Assembly (NCBI RefSeq): GCF_007830435.1
Contig: NZ_VLLC01000012.1
Location: 52,118 to 116,117 of the forward strand
DNA: 64,000 nt
Source of the DNA: Desulfobotulus alkaliphilus
GTDB lineage: Bacteria; Desulfobacterota; Desulfobacteria; Desulfobacterales; ASO4-4
Direction: 5' to 3'
Of this stretch, positions 8,089-16,914 are shown piece by piece (within the stretch, counting starts at the first letter, position 1; every line of letters begins with the position of its first letter). The notes beneath the pieces were generated by a model, which saw only the letters and a list, made by a program, of their open reading frames with translations, did not search any database and was not told where the DNA came from. The position numbers and the translations under genes were made by a program.

Positions 8089-9362
8089 CGCCCGTCCTCA
8101 CGTATCAGGTCAAGCCGCTTTCGGCCCCGGGTTGCAAACCCACTGGACTCGTAGTTCTGCACAAAGCGTACTTCTGCCCTTCCTGCTCCCCGCATGCGAA
8201 TATCCAGAGGTCCCTCCCGTTTTACACGGATATAATCATACTGACGGTTCAACCCCTCTTTATAACGAAGCCATGCCCTCCGGTTCCGGCCCTGGGAACG
8301 AAAACCTTCTGCATAAAATGCACCATAGGGTTCTATTTCCTGGCTGGACCATGCCTCAAGCCAGTCGTCCACCATGCGGGTAATGCGATCCTCAGCATTC
8401 CACTCCCTGCTAAACGTGTTCAGGCCTGCCATTAATGGCTTGCCCGCTGGCAGAAGAGACTCGGGTGGAGCCAGCCATGGATCCCCCACAATCCGCATAT
8501 TGCCGTAAGCATCGGGCTCCATGTAAAGAAGCCTTGTCCCCAGATTTTTACTCGACTCTCCGGCCCTTACCATAAAATCAAAAATTCCTGTCACACGGTC
8601 CCCGGTACGAAAAAGATCCAGATCCTTAATTTCAAACATCAAATCAATGTTCTCCGCCTCAAACTCACTCCTTAAAATCAGCCAGTCGGACCACCATGCT
8701 ATATCCGGAAGGAAATCAGCTGAATAAGCAGCAAGATAGGCATGATAAGATTCTGACCTGAGGGCATTTTTCCAGCCATGGATCAGCTTCTTTAAGTTTT
8801 CAACTGTCTTTTCCTGGGGGTACTCTCCTTGGAAACCAAGTTTTTCGACAATGATCATGGGAGTCCTGAGAAGCCTTATATCCCTTTTCATGGCGTCCAG
8901 ATTATGATTCTCAAGGGCCACACAACCATTGCTGTCCATGGGACGCAGGGCTTTGTTGGTTCCATGCAACCAGATGGCATTACCGGTTCTGCCCTCCCTC
9001 TGATCCATAAAATTTGGATAATCAATGGGAAAAGCGCCTGTTCCATAAATGGGTGCAAGAAAGCGTTCTTCATGCTCAGTCAGGAAAAAGTAAACGCCTC
9101 CGGGAGTTTTTCTGTCACCTTCCAGTCGTTTATCCCCTGCGACCTCTCCCGTGGAACAGGGGAAACTGTGCCTTTCATAGAAAAAACCATCATTATCTTT
9201 AGCGTAAACCCACAAGCGCTGCGTTGCCCTTTCAACCACAACAGCCGTAAAGGGACGGGACTCTGTATGGATAAAAACATCAGGAACCTGTACCTGAGCC
9301 AAAAGATTTCCAGCAAAAAAAACGGAACAGAAACCCAAAAAAAACGCCTTCACGTACCCCAT
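8055..9362 (-). CDS. YkuD-fold L,D-carboxypeptidase/transpeptidase with NTF2-like C-domain (Csd6/Pgp2-like)
   Basis: A 435-residue exported protein with a signal peptide ending near LLAQ. The L,D-transpeptidase (YkuD) domain spans about residues 35-175, with the catalytic histidine in WLHGTNKALR (H133) and cysteine in DSNGCVAL (C147). The C-terminal 100 residues (MVDDWLEAWSSQEIEPYGAFYAE onward, in part) are an NTF2-like domain ending in WKIYREIW. That domain order is the one known for Helicobacter Csd6 and Campylobacter Pgp2, which remove the terminal D-Ala of murein tetrapeptides. A transpeptidase activity remains possible. The start chosen gives a clean signal peptide; its ribosome-binding site is weak. 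Confidence 0.82.
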   Translation of the reverse strand: MGYVKAFFLGFCSVFFAGNLLAQVQVPDVFIHTESRPFTAVVVERATQRLWVYAKDNDGFFYERHSFPCSTGEVAGDKRLEGDRKTPGGVYFFLTEHEERFLAPIYGTGAFPIDYPNFMDQREGRTGNAIWLHGTNKALRPMDSNGCVALENHNLDAMKRDIRLLRTPMIIVEKLGFQGEYPQEKTVENLKKLIHGWKNALRSESYHAYLAAYSADFLPDIAWWSDWLILRSEFEAENIDLMFEIKDLDLFRTGDRVTGIFDFMVRAGESSKNLGTRLLYMEPDAYGNMRIVGDPWLAPPESLLPAGKPLMAGLNTFSREWNAEDRITRMVDDWLEAWSSQEIEPYGAFYAEGFRSQGRNRRAWLRYKEGLNRQYDYIRVKREGPLDIRMRGAGRAEVRFVQNYESSGFATRGRKRLDLIREDGRWKIYREIWEG

Positions 9363-9489
9363 AGAATGTATGTTTCCCCACCATCTGCGATATCTGACCA
9401 CGTCACAGGCACAAAGCCCTGACACCTCACCGATCACAACTTCCGGCCTACCTCATCTCATACTGGTGCGCCATTGCTTTAAAGCAGGC

Positions 9490-9622
9490 AACTTCTGAGT
9501 AACTTGAATTTAGTTCTTTTAATTCAAAAGCTTAAAAAATTACCAATTATCCATCACTGATCGAAATTAGTTTGAATCCTGCACAAGTTACTCTATGACA
9601 AGACGCCCTGGCAGGGCGTTAA
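9490..9622. repeat. Palindromic companion module next to repeat copy D
   Basis: Inverted ends GAGTAACTT (9497-9505) and AAGTTACTC (9585-9593) bracket about 80 AT-rich bases, followed by ATGACAAGACGCCC and the hairpin CGCCCT-GGC-AGGGCG. The same order occurs at 26751-26810, where the AT-rich interior is missing and the two ends almost touch. Both modules abut a foldback repeat terminus. Confidence 0.7.
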
Positions 9623-9850
9623 CTGCTGTTCAGCACAGTTTATTTTAAAGCTCCAAGGCTATAATTGCAGCAGCTTCGCTGGTGTTGCAAGCCCTCCCCG
9701 GCTGTTTGCAGATACCACTACAATCGTTTCGAACCAGAGCTTTGTCCAGAACTCAAGCTATAAAACCAAAGCCAACAATATAAACGATGTTGCCTTTTCA
9801 GGCTTGAGTCCCGGAACTTGTCACGGGCAAATACCTGGTGCCTGTTCATC
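9623..9850 (-). repeat. Foldback repeat, copy D (diverged)
   Basis: It begins TGCTGTTCAGCACAGTTTATTT and then shows blocks shared with the right half of the full copy in reverse orientation, for example ATTGCAGCAGCTTCG and CAATCGTTTCGAACCAGAG. It ends with TCACGGGCAAATACCTGG and CCTGTTCATCT, the counterpart of the left half. The far terminus is eroded. The element fills the gap between the ruvB stop and the Csd6-like gene and may reach into the last codons of ruvB. Confidence 0.75.
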
Positions 9851-9851
9851 T

Positions 9852-10892
9852 TTAACAGGGTTCACCAAGCCCGAGATGACCATAGGCTGGCGCTCCCAGA
9901 CGCCGCCCTGCAGATGTCCGAACCACAAGCCCTGTCTTCAGAAGATAGGGCTCCACCACATCCACCAGCGTATCACTTTCCTCCTGCAAGGTTGCAGCAA
10001 TGGCTTCAATACCTACGGGCCCCCCTGCATAAAACTCCAGTATGGTCCGCAGGTAGCGACGATCCAAAGGGGTCAGCCCCATGGCATCAATCCCTTCCAG
10101 AGCCAGCGCTTCATGCACCGTAAGGGCACGAATTTTCCCGTCTCCCCGTACATCGGCATAATCCCTAACCCGCTTCAAAAGACGATTAACAATCCTTGGG
10201 GTTCCACGACTGCGCTTTGCCAGTGTTTCAGCCCCCTCCCGCAGTACCGGAATTCCCAAAAGTGCAGCAGAACGCAAAACAATACGGACCAGATCGGCCT
10301 CATCATAAAAATCAAGGCTTCTGAAAATTCCAAAACGATCCCGCAAGGGAGCCGACAGCAGGCCCACCCTTGTGGTTGCCCCCACCAGGACAAAGCGGTT
10401 CAGGCGATACCTGTGGCTGCGGGCATGAACCCCCTTGTCAAAAACAAAATCTATGGCAAAATCTTCCATGGCGGAATAAAGAAACTCCTCCACCGTCCTT
10501 GGCAGCCTGTGGATTTCATCAATAAAAAGAAGATCTCCATCGGAAAGATGGGTAAGAATTCCCACAAGATCTCCGGCTTTTTCCAGGGCAGGCCCGGAAG
10601 TGAGGGTCAGACGTCCGCCCATCTCATTGGCAATAATATGGGCAAGGGTTGTTTTACCAAGACCGGGGGGACCGTGCAGCAGTACGTGTTCTAAGGGTTC
10701 TCCCCTTTTCCGGGCCGCAGCAATGGCAATTTCAAGGGTCTCTACGGTTTCAGTCTGGCCGACATATTCCTGAAGACGGGATGGACGGAGGGAAAAATGC
10801 GCCTCCAGCTCTTCTTCTGGTTTTGCTTCCGGGCTCATCACACCCCTAGCCGCCGAAGAATACAGAAGGGGGGAGTCAGATTCATCGGCCAT
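9852..10892 (-). CDS. ruvB: Holliday junction branch-migration ATPase RuvB
   Basis: A 346-residue AAA+ helicase. Walker A GPPGLGKT is at residues 74-81, Walker [11 protein letters not shown] has D125-E126, and sensor/arginine-finger segments are [18 protein letters not shown]. The C-terminal winged helix contains [13 protein letters not shown] and [11 protein letters not shown]. With RuvA it drives branch migration of Holliday junctions; RuvC then cuts them. It overlaps ruvA by 11 bases at the 3' end of a ruvC-ruvA-ruvB run. A diverged foldback repeat lies immediately after the stop. The N-terminus carries about 25 residues beyond the conserved core. Confidence 0.97.
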   Translation of the reverse strand: MADESDSPLLYSSAARGVMSPEAKPEEELEAHFSLRPSRLQEYVGQTETVETLEIAIAAARKRGEPLEHVLLHGPPGLGKTTLAHIIANEMGGRLTLTSGPALEKAGDLVGILTHLSDGDLLFIDEIHRLPRTVEEFLYSAMEDFAIDFVFDKGVHARSHRYRLNRFVLVGATTRVGLLSAPLRDRFGIFRSLDFYDEADLVRIVLRSAALLGIPVLREGAETLAKRSRGTPRIVNRLLKRVRDYADVRGDGKIRALTVHEALALEGIDAMGLTPLDRRYLRTILEFYAGGPVGIEAIAATLQEESDTLVDVVEPYLLKTGLVVRTSAGRRLGAPAYGHLGLGEPC

Positions 10893-11529
10893 GGCTGCCT
10901 CCCGGCATATTACTCCTCAGAACTTCTTCCAGCAGATTTTCAGGACTGTTAATTTCAGGACAGCGTTTCAAAGCCGAATGAATCAGTTTTTCAGCCTCCA
11001 CCGTCTTATATCCCAACTGATCCGTCATGACATGGACCACCACCGGAATGAGATCCTTTGCATAAACAGCAGAGCACCCCACTGTTTCAGGATCTTTTTT
11101 AACAGGAGAATCAAGGAAACGCTCCACCTTCCCCCCCAGTGTTGCAACGATTTTCTGGGCGGTTCGTTTTCCTACACCTTTGAGTGCAGAAAGTCCTTTT
11201 ACGTCGGCAGCCTCTATCAGCCGGGCAATTTCTCCCACTGACAGGGTCAGGGCCTTGGCCGCCTTTACGGGGCCAATATCTTCCACCGTAAGAAAGATCT
11301 GAAAAAATTCTTTTTCCTTTTCCGTATGAAAACCAATGAGAATCGGCCGGGGCTGACGTTCGGTCTGATGATAATAGATATGAAGGGCCAGAGATGTGCC
11401 GGGTTCTCGCCCTTCCAGGGCCTGAAGAACCACAGCCGGAAGAAAAACTTCATACCCAACCTGCTGCACAAGCAACAAAATGCGGTCTTCTTCCATTTTA
11501 AAAAGGGTGCCTTCAAGATAGGCAATCAT
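10882..11529 (-). CDS. ruvA: Holliday junction-binding protein RuvA
   Basis: A 215-residue RuvA with the N-terminal OB fold ([20 protein letters not shown]). The paired helix-hairpin-helix region follows ([30 protein letters not shown]), then a flexible linker and the C-terminal RuvB-contact domain ([18 protein letters not shown]). RuvA tetramers hold the four-way junction flat and load RuvB rings. The linker (residues about 140-160) is slightly long. The gene is 28 bp after ruvC and overlaps ruvB, consistent with one operon. Confidence 0.96.
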   Translation of the reverse strand: MIAYLEGTLFKMEEDRILLLVQQVGYEVFLPAVVLQALEGREPGTSLALHIYYHQTERQPRPILIGFHTEKEKEFFQIFLTVEDIGPVKAAKALTLSVGEIARLIEAADVKGLSALKGVGKRTAQKIVATLGGKVERFLDSPVKKDPETVGCSAVYAKDLIPVVVHVMTDQLGYKTVEAEKLIHSALKRCPEINSPENLLEEVLRSNMPGGSHGR

Positions 11530-11556
11530 AATACTCCATAATATTTTTTTCCGCTA

Positions 11557-12033
11557 TCATGGAAAACGGAACAGGCCGATAAGGGCAAGGGCCAGAGCAT
11601 CAGAGGCATGGTCAGGACGGATGGGGCCTTCATGGCCCAGAGCATGGCGAACGGCCCTTTCAAGCTGATTTTTAGAAGCACTGCCGCTACCCGTCAGTAC
11701 TTTTTTTGCCTCCCGCACAGCCACTTCCCGCACGAAAACGCCCTGCTGGCATCCAGCCACCAGCAGAACCCCTGTCACCTTCCCCAACAGGATGCCGGAA
11801 CGGGGGTACTCCCTCAGGGAAAAAATATCTTCCACAACCATCAGATCCGGCTTTTCCGCCAATAAAAGATCCGATACCTGTCCATAAATTTTATTGAGGC
11901 GCTCAGGGAGAGCTGCTTCCTTTGATGTTTCTATACAACCAAAGGCATAACTGGATATACGCGTTCCCATTCCCCGGACCAGCCCAATGCCTGTCTTTGC
12001 AAGACCGGGATCCACCCCCAGAATCGTTACCAT
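11557..12033 (-). CDS. ruvC: Crossover junction endodeoxyribonuclease RuvC
   Basis: A 158-residue RNase H-fold resolvase. The acidic active site is visible as ILGVDPG (D8), MVVEDIF (Glu in the middle) and the C-terminal PDHASDALALA pair. The basic segment GSGSASKNQLERAV matches the junction-contact helix. I placed the start at MVTILGVDPG. The ATG is one base after the cpoB stop (TGAGATG), so the two genes are translationally coupled. It cuts Holliday junctions symmetrically after RuvAB migration. Confidence 0.95.
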   Translation of the reverse strand: MVTILGVDPGLAKTGIGLVRGMGTRISSYAFGCIETSKEAALPERLNKIYGQVSDLLLAEKPDLMVVEDIFSLREYPRSGILLGKVTGVLLVAGCQQGVFVREVAVREAKKVLTGSGSASKNQLERAVRHALGHEGPIRPDHASDALALALIGLFRFP

Positions 12034-12034
12034 C

Positions 12035-12898
12035 TCATAATTGCCGCAGCTTCCTCTGGGCAATCAAGGACTCACTGGAGCCCGGATATTTTCGAAGCAG
12101 CTCTTCCAGAATCAGACGGGCATTGGCCTTTTGCCCCAGCTTTTCAAAGGCAAAGCCCTGCTTGAGAAGGGCCGATGCCACCTTATTGCCTTTGGGGTAG
12201 TTATCAATCACCTTCTGATATTCAAGAATGGCCTTTTCATACCATTTTTCACGATAATAAATATCCCCTATCCAGAACTGTGCATTATCCGCCAGATTTG
12301 AATCGGGGAAATGTACAAGTATTTCATGAAAACCATCCCGGGCCTTTTCAAAAAGACCATTATCAAATGCCTGTTTTGCCTCTTTATAAAGGGCATCCAG
12401 ATCCGGAGACAGATCGGGGATATCCACCTTTTTTTCTTCGTTTACAACTTTTTTCCTCTCCAGCTCCTCCCCTGAAGATTCAAACCCCACATAATCAGCC
12501 ATATGCTGCATCCGACCGGAAAGGGTCATCAGGCTGTCTTTTAAAAAGGCAAGCTCCTCTGCAAGAAGATTCCGTTTTTCCGTAACACCCCGCGTCCGGA
12601 AAGTGCTTTCTTCCAGACTCCCCTGCAATTCCTGAATTGCAAGTCTCAGATGATCCATTTCCGAACGCATACGGGCAAAGGAGGACCGGAGATCCTGCTC
12701 CTGGGCTTCCATCCTGCCCTCAAGCTCCCCCATACGGGCAACAACTTCACTCTCCGCACGCAACCGGGTTTCCCGCTGTTCTTCCATCACCCGGAGACGA
12801 CTATCCATGTCGATCACTTCATGGCGTGTTGCACAACCGGAAAGGAAAAAAACCGCTGAAACAAAAAGCCAGACGCTGCATCCCTTCGCTTTTATCAT
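12035..12898 (-). CDS. cpoB: Cell division coordinator CpoB/YbgF lipoprotein
   Basis: A 287-residue lipoprotein of the YbgF/CpoB family. The N-terminal signal ends in the lipobox LSGC at about residues 19-22. A long coiled-coil stretch (about 28-130, rich in Glu, Arg and Leu) mediates trimerisation in the family. Three TPR-like repeats occupy the C-terminal 120 residues (ALYKEAKQAFDNGLFEKA, NAQFWIGDIYYREKWYEKA, ALLKQGFAFEKLGQKANA). CpoB links peptidoglycan synthesis to Tol-driven outer-membrane constriction. E. coli CpoB has a cleavable signal rather than a lipobox, so lipidation here is a difference worth noting. It follows pal after a terminator. Confidence 0.9.
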   Translation of the reverse strand: MIKAKGCSVWLFVSAVFFLSGCATRHEVIDMDSRLRVMEEQRETRLRAESEVVARMGELEGRMEAQEQDLRSSFARMRSEMDHLRLAIQELQGSLEESTFRTRGVTEKRNLLAEELAFLKDSLMTLSGRMQHMADYVGFESSGEELERKKVVNEEKKVDIPDLSPDLDALYKEAKQAFDNGLFEKARDGFHEILVHFPDSNLADNAQFWIGDIYYREKWYEKAILEYQKVIDNYPKGNKVASALLKQGFAFEKLGQKANARLILEELLRKYPGSSESLIAQRKLRQL

Positions 12899-12909
12899 AG
12901 ATTTTTCCC

Positions 12910-12953
12910 CAAAAAAACATCCGGAGCGACCCTGTCAGAGTTCGCCCGGATGT
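12910..12953 (-). terminator. Intrinsic terminator between pal and cpoB
   Basis: On the minus strand ACATCCGG and CCGGATGT form an eight-base-pair stem, extended by the GCGA/TCGC pair, and are followed by TTTTTTT. It lies between the pal stop and the cpoB start and should attenuate transcription into cpoB-ruvCAB. Confidence 0.75.
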
Positions 12954-12965
12954 CTGAGTCATGCT

Positions 12966-13553
12966 TTACCGGATAACAAACTGTGCCCGGCGATTCTTTG
13001 CCCATGCGGCTTCATTCTGGGCAGGATCCAAGGGACGTTCCTCGCCGTAGCTGATGGTAGCAATACGGGCATCGGCAATACCACTGTCCACCAGATACTG
13101 TTTTACGCTGCGGGCACGCCTGTCTCCAAGGGCAAGGTTGTATTCCCTTGTCCCCCGCTCATCACAGTGTCCTTCCACGATAATTTTTACTTCGGGATTA
13201 TTCCTCAGCCATGCCACCTTGGCGTCCAACACCTTCATGGCTTCTGAAGTCAAAGCAAAGCTGTCAAATTCAAAATGGACATGCTGCTCAAGAAATGCTG
13301 CCTTGGCTTCGGCTTTTTTTCTGGCTTCGGCCTTTTCCCTTTCAAGACGTTCGGCTGCAATACGGGCTTCCTCAGCCTTCCTTGCCTCTTCTTCCGCAGC
13401 AAGACGCGCAGCTTCTTCCTCCTGGCGCAGCTGCTCAGCCATTTCCTGCTCTGCCAGATCAGTCCCTCCGGTCTTGCCGGCACAGGATGCCAGCACCATC
13501 ACACAGGGAACCGCCAGAACCAGACCAAAACGAACCCACGATTTTACAGACAT
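12966..13553 (-). CDS. pal: Peptidoglycan-associated lipoprotein Pal
   Basis: A 195-residue outer-membrane lipoprotein. The signal peptide ends in the lipobox LASC at about residues 21-24. A central, highly charged alanine/glutamate helix (about 38-85) is longer than in E. coli Pal. The C-terminal OmpA-like domain has VHFEFDSFALT, IIVEGHCDERGTREYN and LGDRRARSVKQYL, which include the Asp and Arg that bind meso-diaminopimelate. Pal tethers the outer membrane to peptidoglycan and to TolB. The ATG is preceded by AAAGGAGG. It is 16 bp after tolB. Confidence 0.95.
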   Translation of the reverse strand: MSVKSWVRFGLVLAVPCVMVLASCAGKTGGTDLAEQEMAEQLRQEEEAARLAAEEEARKAEEARIAAERLEREKAEARKKAEAKAAFLEQHVHFEFDSFALTSEAMKVLDAKVAWLRNNPEVKIIVEGHCDERGTREYNLALGDRRARSVKQYLVDSGIADARIATISYGEERPLDPAQNEAAWAKNRRAQFVIR

Positions 13554-13569
13554 ACATCCTCCTTTAATC

Positions 13570-14916
13570 CTATTCAAAACGTACAGGTTTCAACGACCAT
13601 CTCGGCGTAGTCTGACCGCCTGGCATGGACAGCAAACGACGCTGGTCTGTACCATAGGCAGTCATAACATAAAGATTGAAAACACCTTCACGGGAAGATG
13701 TAAAAGCAATCAAACTGCCATCCGGGGACCAGGTCGGGTCTTCATTATCCCTGGAATTCTGTGTCAGCTGGACAACTCTCTGCCCGTCAAGATCCATGCG
13801 GTAGATATTGATTCCTTCGCCCCTGCGCATCCCCACGAAAGCCAGATGCCTGCCATCGGGAGAAAAAGCCGGAGATGTGTTGTAATTCCCTTCATATGTG
13901 AGTCTTTGCACTCTGCCGGACTCCATATCTTTCACATAAATCTGGGGAGACCCCGATCGCCTGGACACAAAGGCCATTTGTTTTCCATCGGGAGAGAAGG
14001 CGGGAGAGACATCAATATCCCAGCTATGGGTTAATTTTTTAATCACTTTCCCCTGACCGGTCAACAGGTAAATATTCTGGTGGCCTTCGAAGGAAAGGGT
14101 TGCAGCCAGTTGAAAAGCACCCGGAACCCAGGCCGGAGTGACATTCAGACCGGGCTTTGACACATGAAAACCACGCCCTCCGTCCAGGTGCCGGATAAAA
14201 AGATCAGGATTGCCTTCCCTGTAAGAAGTATAGGCCAGCCAGTTACCGTCGGAAGACCAGGCCGGTGAAAGAGCAATACTCTGATCCTTTGTAATCTGAC
14301 GCACACCCGTACCATCATAGTCACATATATAAATTTCCTTATGCCCGGTAGTATCCGATACAAAGGCCAGCCGACTTTCATAAAGCCCCTGACGGCCAGT
14401 TACCTGAAACAGAACCTCACTGGCAAAAAGCCTGAACATCCTGCGGTAATCGGATACCGGCCCACGGTACCGCTTGCCCACCACAAGGCTTTCCTGAACC
14501 ACATCAAAAAGCCTGCACTCCATTTCCAGCTGCCCGTCCCCTGCAAGGACAAGGCCAATGCTGGCGAGAAGTTCAACGCCCTGCTTTTTCCATAGGGAGA
14601 AATCAATTTTTGATGCCACAATGCCATCAAGCCCGGGAAAACCCGGCGTATCATGGGCAGACTGCACCATAAAATAACCAGAAAAATCCACAGCTCCTGC
14701 AAAATATTCCAGTCCCTTTTCCCCTGCATCCAGAAGGGCTTCCTGTTCGCCCGCCAGCACAAAAGCCGGTATGGCAATGGGGATTTTACGCAAAAAAGGG
14801 GCATGAATATCAATAATGGGAACCTCATCCATGGAAGACGAGGGCCCGGGGAAAACAATCAGAAGGCCAAAAATCATTACAAAGACTGTCGCATAACTCC
14901 AGATTTTCTTTTTCAT
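13570..14916 (-). CDS. tolB: Tol-Pal system beta-propeller protein TolB
   Basis: A 448-residue periplasmic protein with a signal peptide (about residues 1-26). An N-terminal anticodon-binding-like domain includes FFMVQ-type and RFRLFDV-type strands. A six-bladed WD40-like propeller carries repeated SPDG blades (SPAWSSDGNWLAYTS, SPAFSPDGKQMAFVS, SPAFSPDGRHLAFVG, DPTWSPDGSLIAFTS). TolB shuttles between Pal and the TolA/inner-membrane motor. The start giving a signal peptide was preferred over one five codons upstream. It lies between tolA and pal as in most proteobacteria. Confidence 0.95.
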   Translation of the reverse strand: MKKKIWSYATVFVMIFGLLIVFPGPSSSMDEVPIIDIHAPFLRKIPIAIPAFVLAGEQEALLDAGEKGLEYFAGAVDFSGYFMVQSAHDTPGFPGLDGIVASKIDFSLWKKQGVELLASIGLVLAGDGQLEMECRLFDVVQESLVVGKRYRGPVSDYRRMFRLFASEVLFQVTGRQGLYESRLAFVSDTTGHKEIYICDYDGTGVRQITKDQSIALSPAWSSDGNWLAYTSYREGNPDLFIRHLDGGRGFHVSKPGLNVTPAWVPGAFQLAATLSFEGHQNIYLLTGQGKVIKKLTHSWDIDVSPAFSPDGKQMAFVSRRSGSPQIYVKDMESGRVQRLTYEGNYNTSPAFSPDGRHLAFVGMRRGEGINIYRMDLDGQRVVQLTQNSRDNEDPTWSPDGSLIAFTSSREGVFNLYVMTAYGTDQRRLLSMPGGQTTPRWSLKPVRFE

Positions 14917-14927
14917 GCCATCCCCTG

Positions 14928-15803
14928 TCACAGATCCACCCCTTTATCCGTAAAACGAAAACCAATGGCTATACGTTCATCAGGCAGGGCATCGGGAAAA
15001 GACGGAAAGGGCTCTGCCTTGAGTATGGCCCTTCTCGCAGACTCATCAATACGCCTGTTTCCTGAAGACTGCTGAAGCACAAGATTTCTGACCCGGCCTT
15101 CACGGGTAATATGAAAAACCACGACAGCTCCTTCAGCCGATCCGCCGGACCCGGCATAGGCCCAGTTCTGCTGAACCCTATGTGCTGCCATGGAAATATA
15201 AACATCCCTGGCCCGCCCCGCTGCGGCTCCGCGAACCCCTTCAACTCCTGACGGCCCAGATCCGCTACCTGCAGGACCTTCTGCAATCTCCTTTTCGGTA
15301 CTCTCAAAGACCTCCTGAAGGGCCGCAGGCCTTCCTTCCTCCTCCACCCTCCTTGCCATATCTCCCAGAGCAGAATCCAGAAGGCTTCTGCGAACCTCTT
15401 CCGCTGAAGGGCGGGATCTCTGAGGAACACTGGGCCGCTTAAGGGGAATGGGAGCCTCTGCCTGTTTTTTTGTAAGAGCTTCCTTTGGTTTTTCTTCAGC
15501 GGGCAGCCGAAGGGTTTCCGGAGACTTTACCGGCAAGGGCTCTGGCGGCGAGGAAGGCCTTGATACAGCAGGCGATTTTTCAGGAACCGAAGCCACAGAC
15601 CCCGATTCTGTAGCAGACCCGGAAGAAGGAACAGGCGCCACAAGATCTACCAGCATGGGACTGATCTTCTGGGGTACAGCGATACCGAACCATCTGGGAA
15701 ACAGCATTGCGGAACCCAGAAAAAAAACATGGGCTGCAAGGGACAGGGCAAGAAAGAGCCCGAAACGGTTTTCCAGACCGGGCATCATGTCCGCAACCCT
15801 CAT
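14928..15803 (-). CDS. tolA: TolA/TonB-family energy transducer
   Basis: A 291-residue protein. A single N-terminal membrane helix (about 15-36, LFLALSLAAHVFFLGSAML) carries the SxxxH-like pattern that contacts TolQ/TolR. A proline-, glutamate- and lysine-rich periplasmic spacer spans about 55-200. The C-terminal TonB/TolA domain has VYISMAAHRVQQNWAYAG, VVVFHITREGRVRNLVLQQSSGN and IGFRFTDKG. It transmits proton-motive force to the Tol-Pal complex. Its position between tolR and tolB argues for TolA rather than TonB. It overlaps tolR by four bases. Confidence 0.88.
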   Translation of the reverse strand: MRVADMMPGLENRFGLFLALSLAAHVFFLGSAMLFPRWFGIAVPQKISPMLVDLVAPVPSSGSATESGSVASVPEKSPAVSRPSSPPEPLPVKSPETLRLPAEEKPKEALTKKQAEAPIPLKRPSVPQRSRPSAEEVRRSLLDSALGDMARRVEEEGRPAALQEVFESTEKEIAEGPAGSGSGPSGVEGVRGAAAGRARDVYISMAAHRVQQNWAYAGSGGSAEGAVVVFHITREGRVRNLVLQQSSGNRRIDESARRAILKAEPFPSFPDALPDERIAIGFRFTDKGVDL

Positions 15804-16216
15804 TCTGCTTTATCTCCAAGGGGTTGGGTCAGCATCCCCAGTCGCGTGACCCCTGCCTTGCGCACGCCGTTCATTACTTCCACCACCCTGCCATAGGGTA
15901 CACCTGCATCGGCCTTTAAAAGAACCTGAGCATCGGGATCCCCACGGAGAAGGTCTGCCATGCGGTTTTCCAGAAACCCGGGAGCAATTCGCACATCCTG
16001 AATCCATACAACGCCATCCCTGTCCACCACAAGAATCAGGGGATCATCAGCTCCTTCGAGTGCCGCAGAATCCACCTGCGGCAGATTCACCTCTTCACCC
16101 TGCTGCATCATAGGTGCCGTTACCATAAACATAATCAGCAATACCAGCATGACATCCACAAAGGGTGTCACGTTGATATCACTCATCATCTCACCATTTT
16201 TAAGGCCGCCGGCCAT
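15800..16216 (-). CDS. tolR: Tol-Pal system protein TolR (ExbD family)
   Basis: A 138-residue ExbD/TolR protein. The N-terminal helix has DINVTPFVDVMLVLLIMFMV, whose Asp in FVDVML is the proton-carrying residue. The periplasmic domain has LILVVDRDGVVWIQD and VLLKADAGVPYGRVVEVMNGV. It forms the plug of the TolQ channel. Its start overlaps the tolQ stop by one base and its end overlaps tolA. Confidence 0.95.
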   Translation of the reverse strand: MAGGLKNGEMMSDINVTPFVDVMLVLLIMFMVTAPMMQQGEEVNLPQVDSAALEGADDPLILVVDRDGVVWIQDVRIAPGFLENRMADLLRGDPDAQVLLKADAGVPYGRVVEVMNGVRKAGVTRLGMLTQPLGDKAE

Positions 16217-16914
16217 CAGGATTCTCCCGGGATACGGTGCAGATCCCGCTCCACGATATTTAAAAAATCCGCAGAAAAATTTTCAAGTTCAGAACCAATG
16301 GTACGGATTCTGTGCAAAAATGTGTTGTAGGCAACCACCGCAGGAATGGCCACACCCAGACCGATGGCCGTTGCAACAAGGGCCTCTGAAATCCCCGGAG
16401 CCACCACAGCCAGACTGGCCGATCCCTTGAGCCCGATACCATGGAAAGCTTCCATAATTCCCCAGACGGTTCCAAGGAGACCTATGAAAGGAGCCGTATT
16501 CCCACATGTGGCAAGAAAAGACACCAGTTGCCCCATCCGGGTAACCTCAGCGGAACAGGTCCGGTCCAGGGTTCTTTTCAAGGTACCCAGACCTGCAGCA
16601 CCAGTGGCAGCGCCCTGTGCTCCACCGGTCCTTCCCATGGCATTCAGTTCTTTGTAACCAGCCCGGAAAAGACGGGCAGCAGGACTTTCACCCATGTGTT
16701 TCATTTTGGCATAGACGTCTGAAAGGCTGGCGCTTTTCCAGAAAAACTCCTGAAAACGAAGGGATTCCTGATAATCACGGCGAAGAGAAAAAAATTTTAT
16801 AAAAATAATCGCCCATGAAACCACAGAAAAAAGAAGCAGAACCAGCAGAACAAGCTTTACAACAATACCCGCAGAACCAAGAACCGTAAGTAAATCCAAA
16901 GAATCGTGGGCCAT
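16216..16914 (-). CDS. tolQ: Tol-Pal system protein TolQ (ExbB/MotA family)
   Basis: A 232-residue polytopic protein. The first membrane helix is about residues 16-38. The two C-terminal helices include the conserved GLLGTVWGIMEAFHGIG and EALVATAIGLGVAIPAVVAYN, with the proton-path Thr and Gly residues. With TolR it forms the inner-membrane motor energising TolA. The start at MAHDSLDLL was chosen because GGGAG lies five bases upstream. It is the first gene of tolQRAB-pal. Confidence 0.95.
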   Translation of the reverse strand: MAHDSLDLLTVLGSAGIVVKLVLLVLLLFSVVSWAIIFIKFFSLRRDYQESLRFQEFFWKSASLSDVYAKMKHMGESPAARLFRAGYKELNAMGRTGGAQGAATGAAGLGTLKRTLDRTCSAEVTRMGQLVSFLATCGNTAPFIGLLGTVWGIMEAFHGIGLKGSASLAVVAPGISEALVATAIGLGVAIPAVVAYNTFLHRIRTIGSELENFSADFLNIVERDLHRIPGES

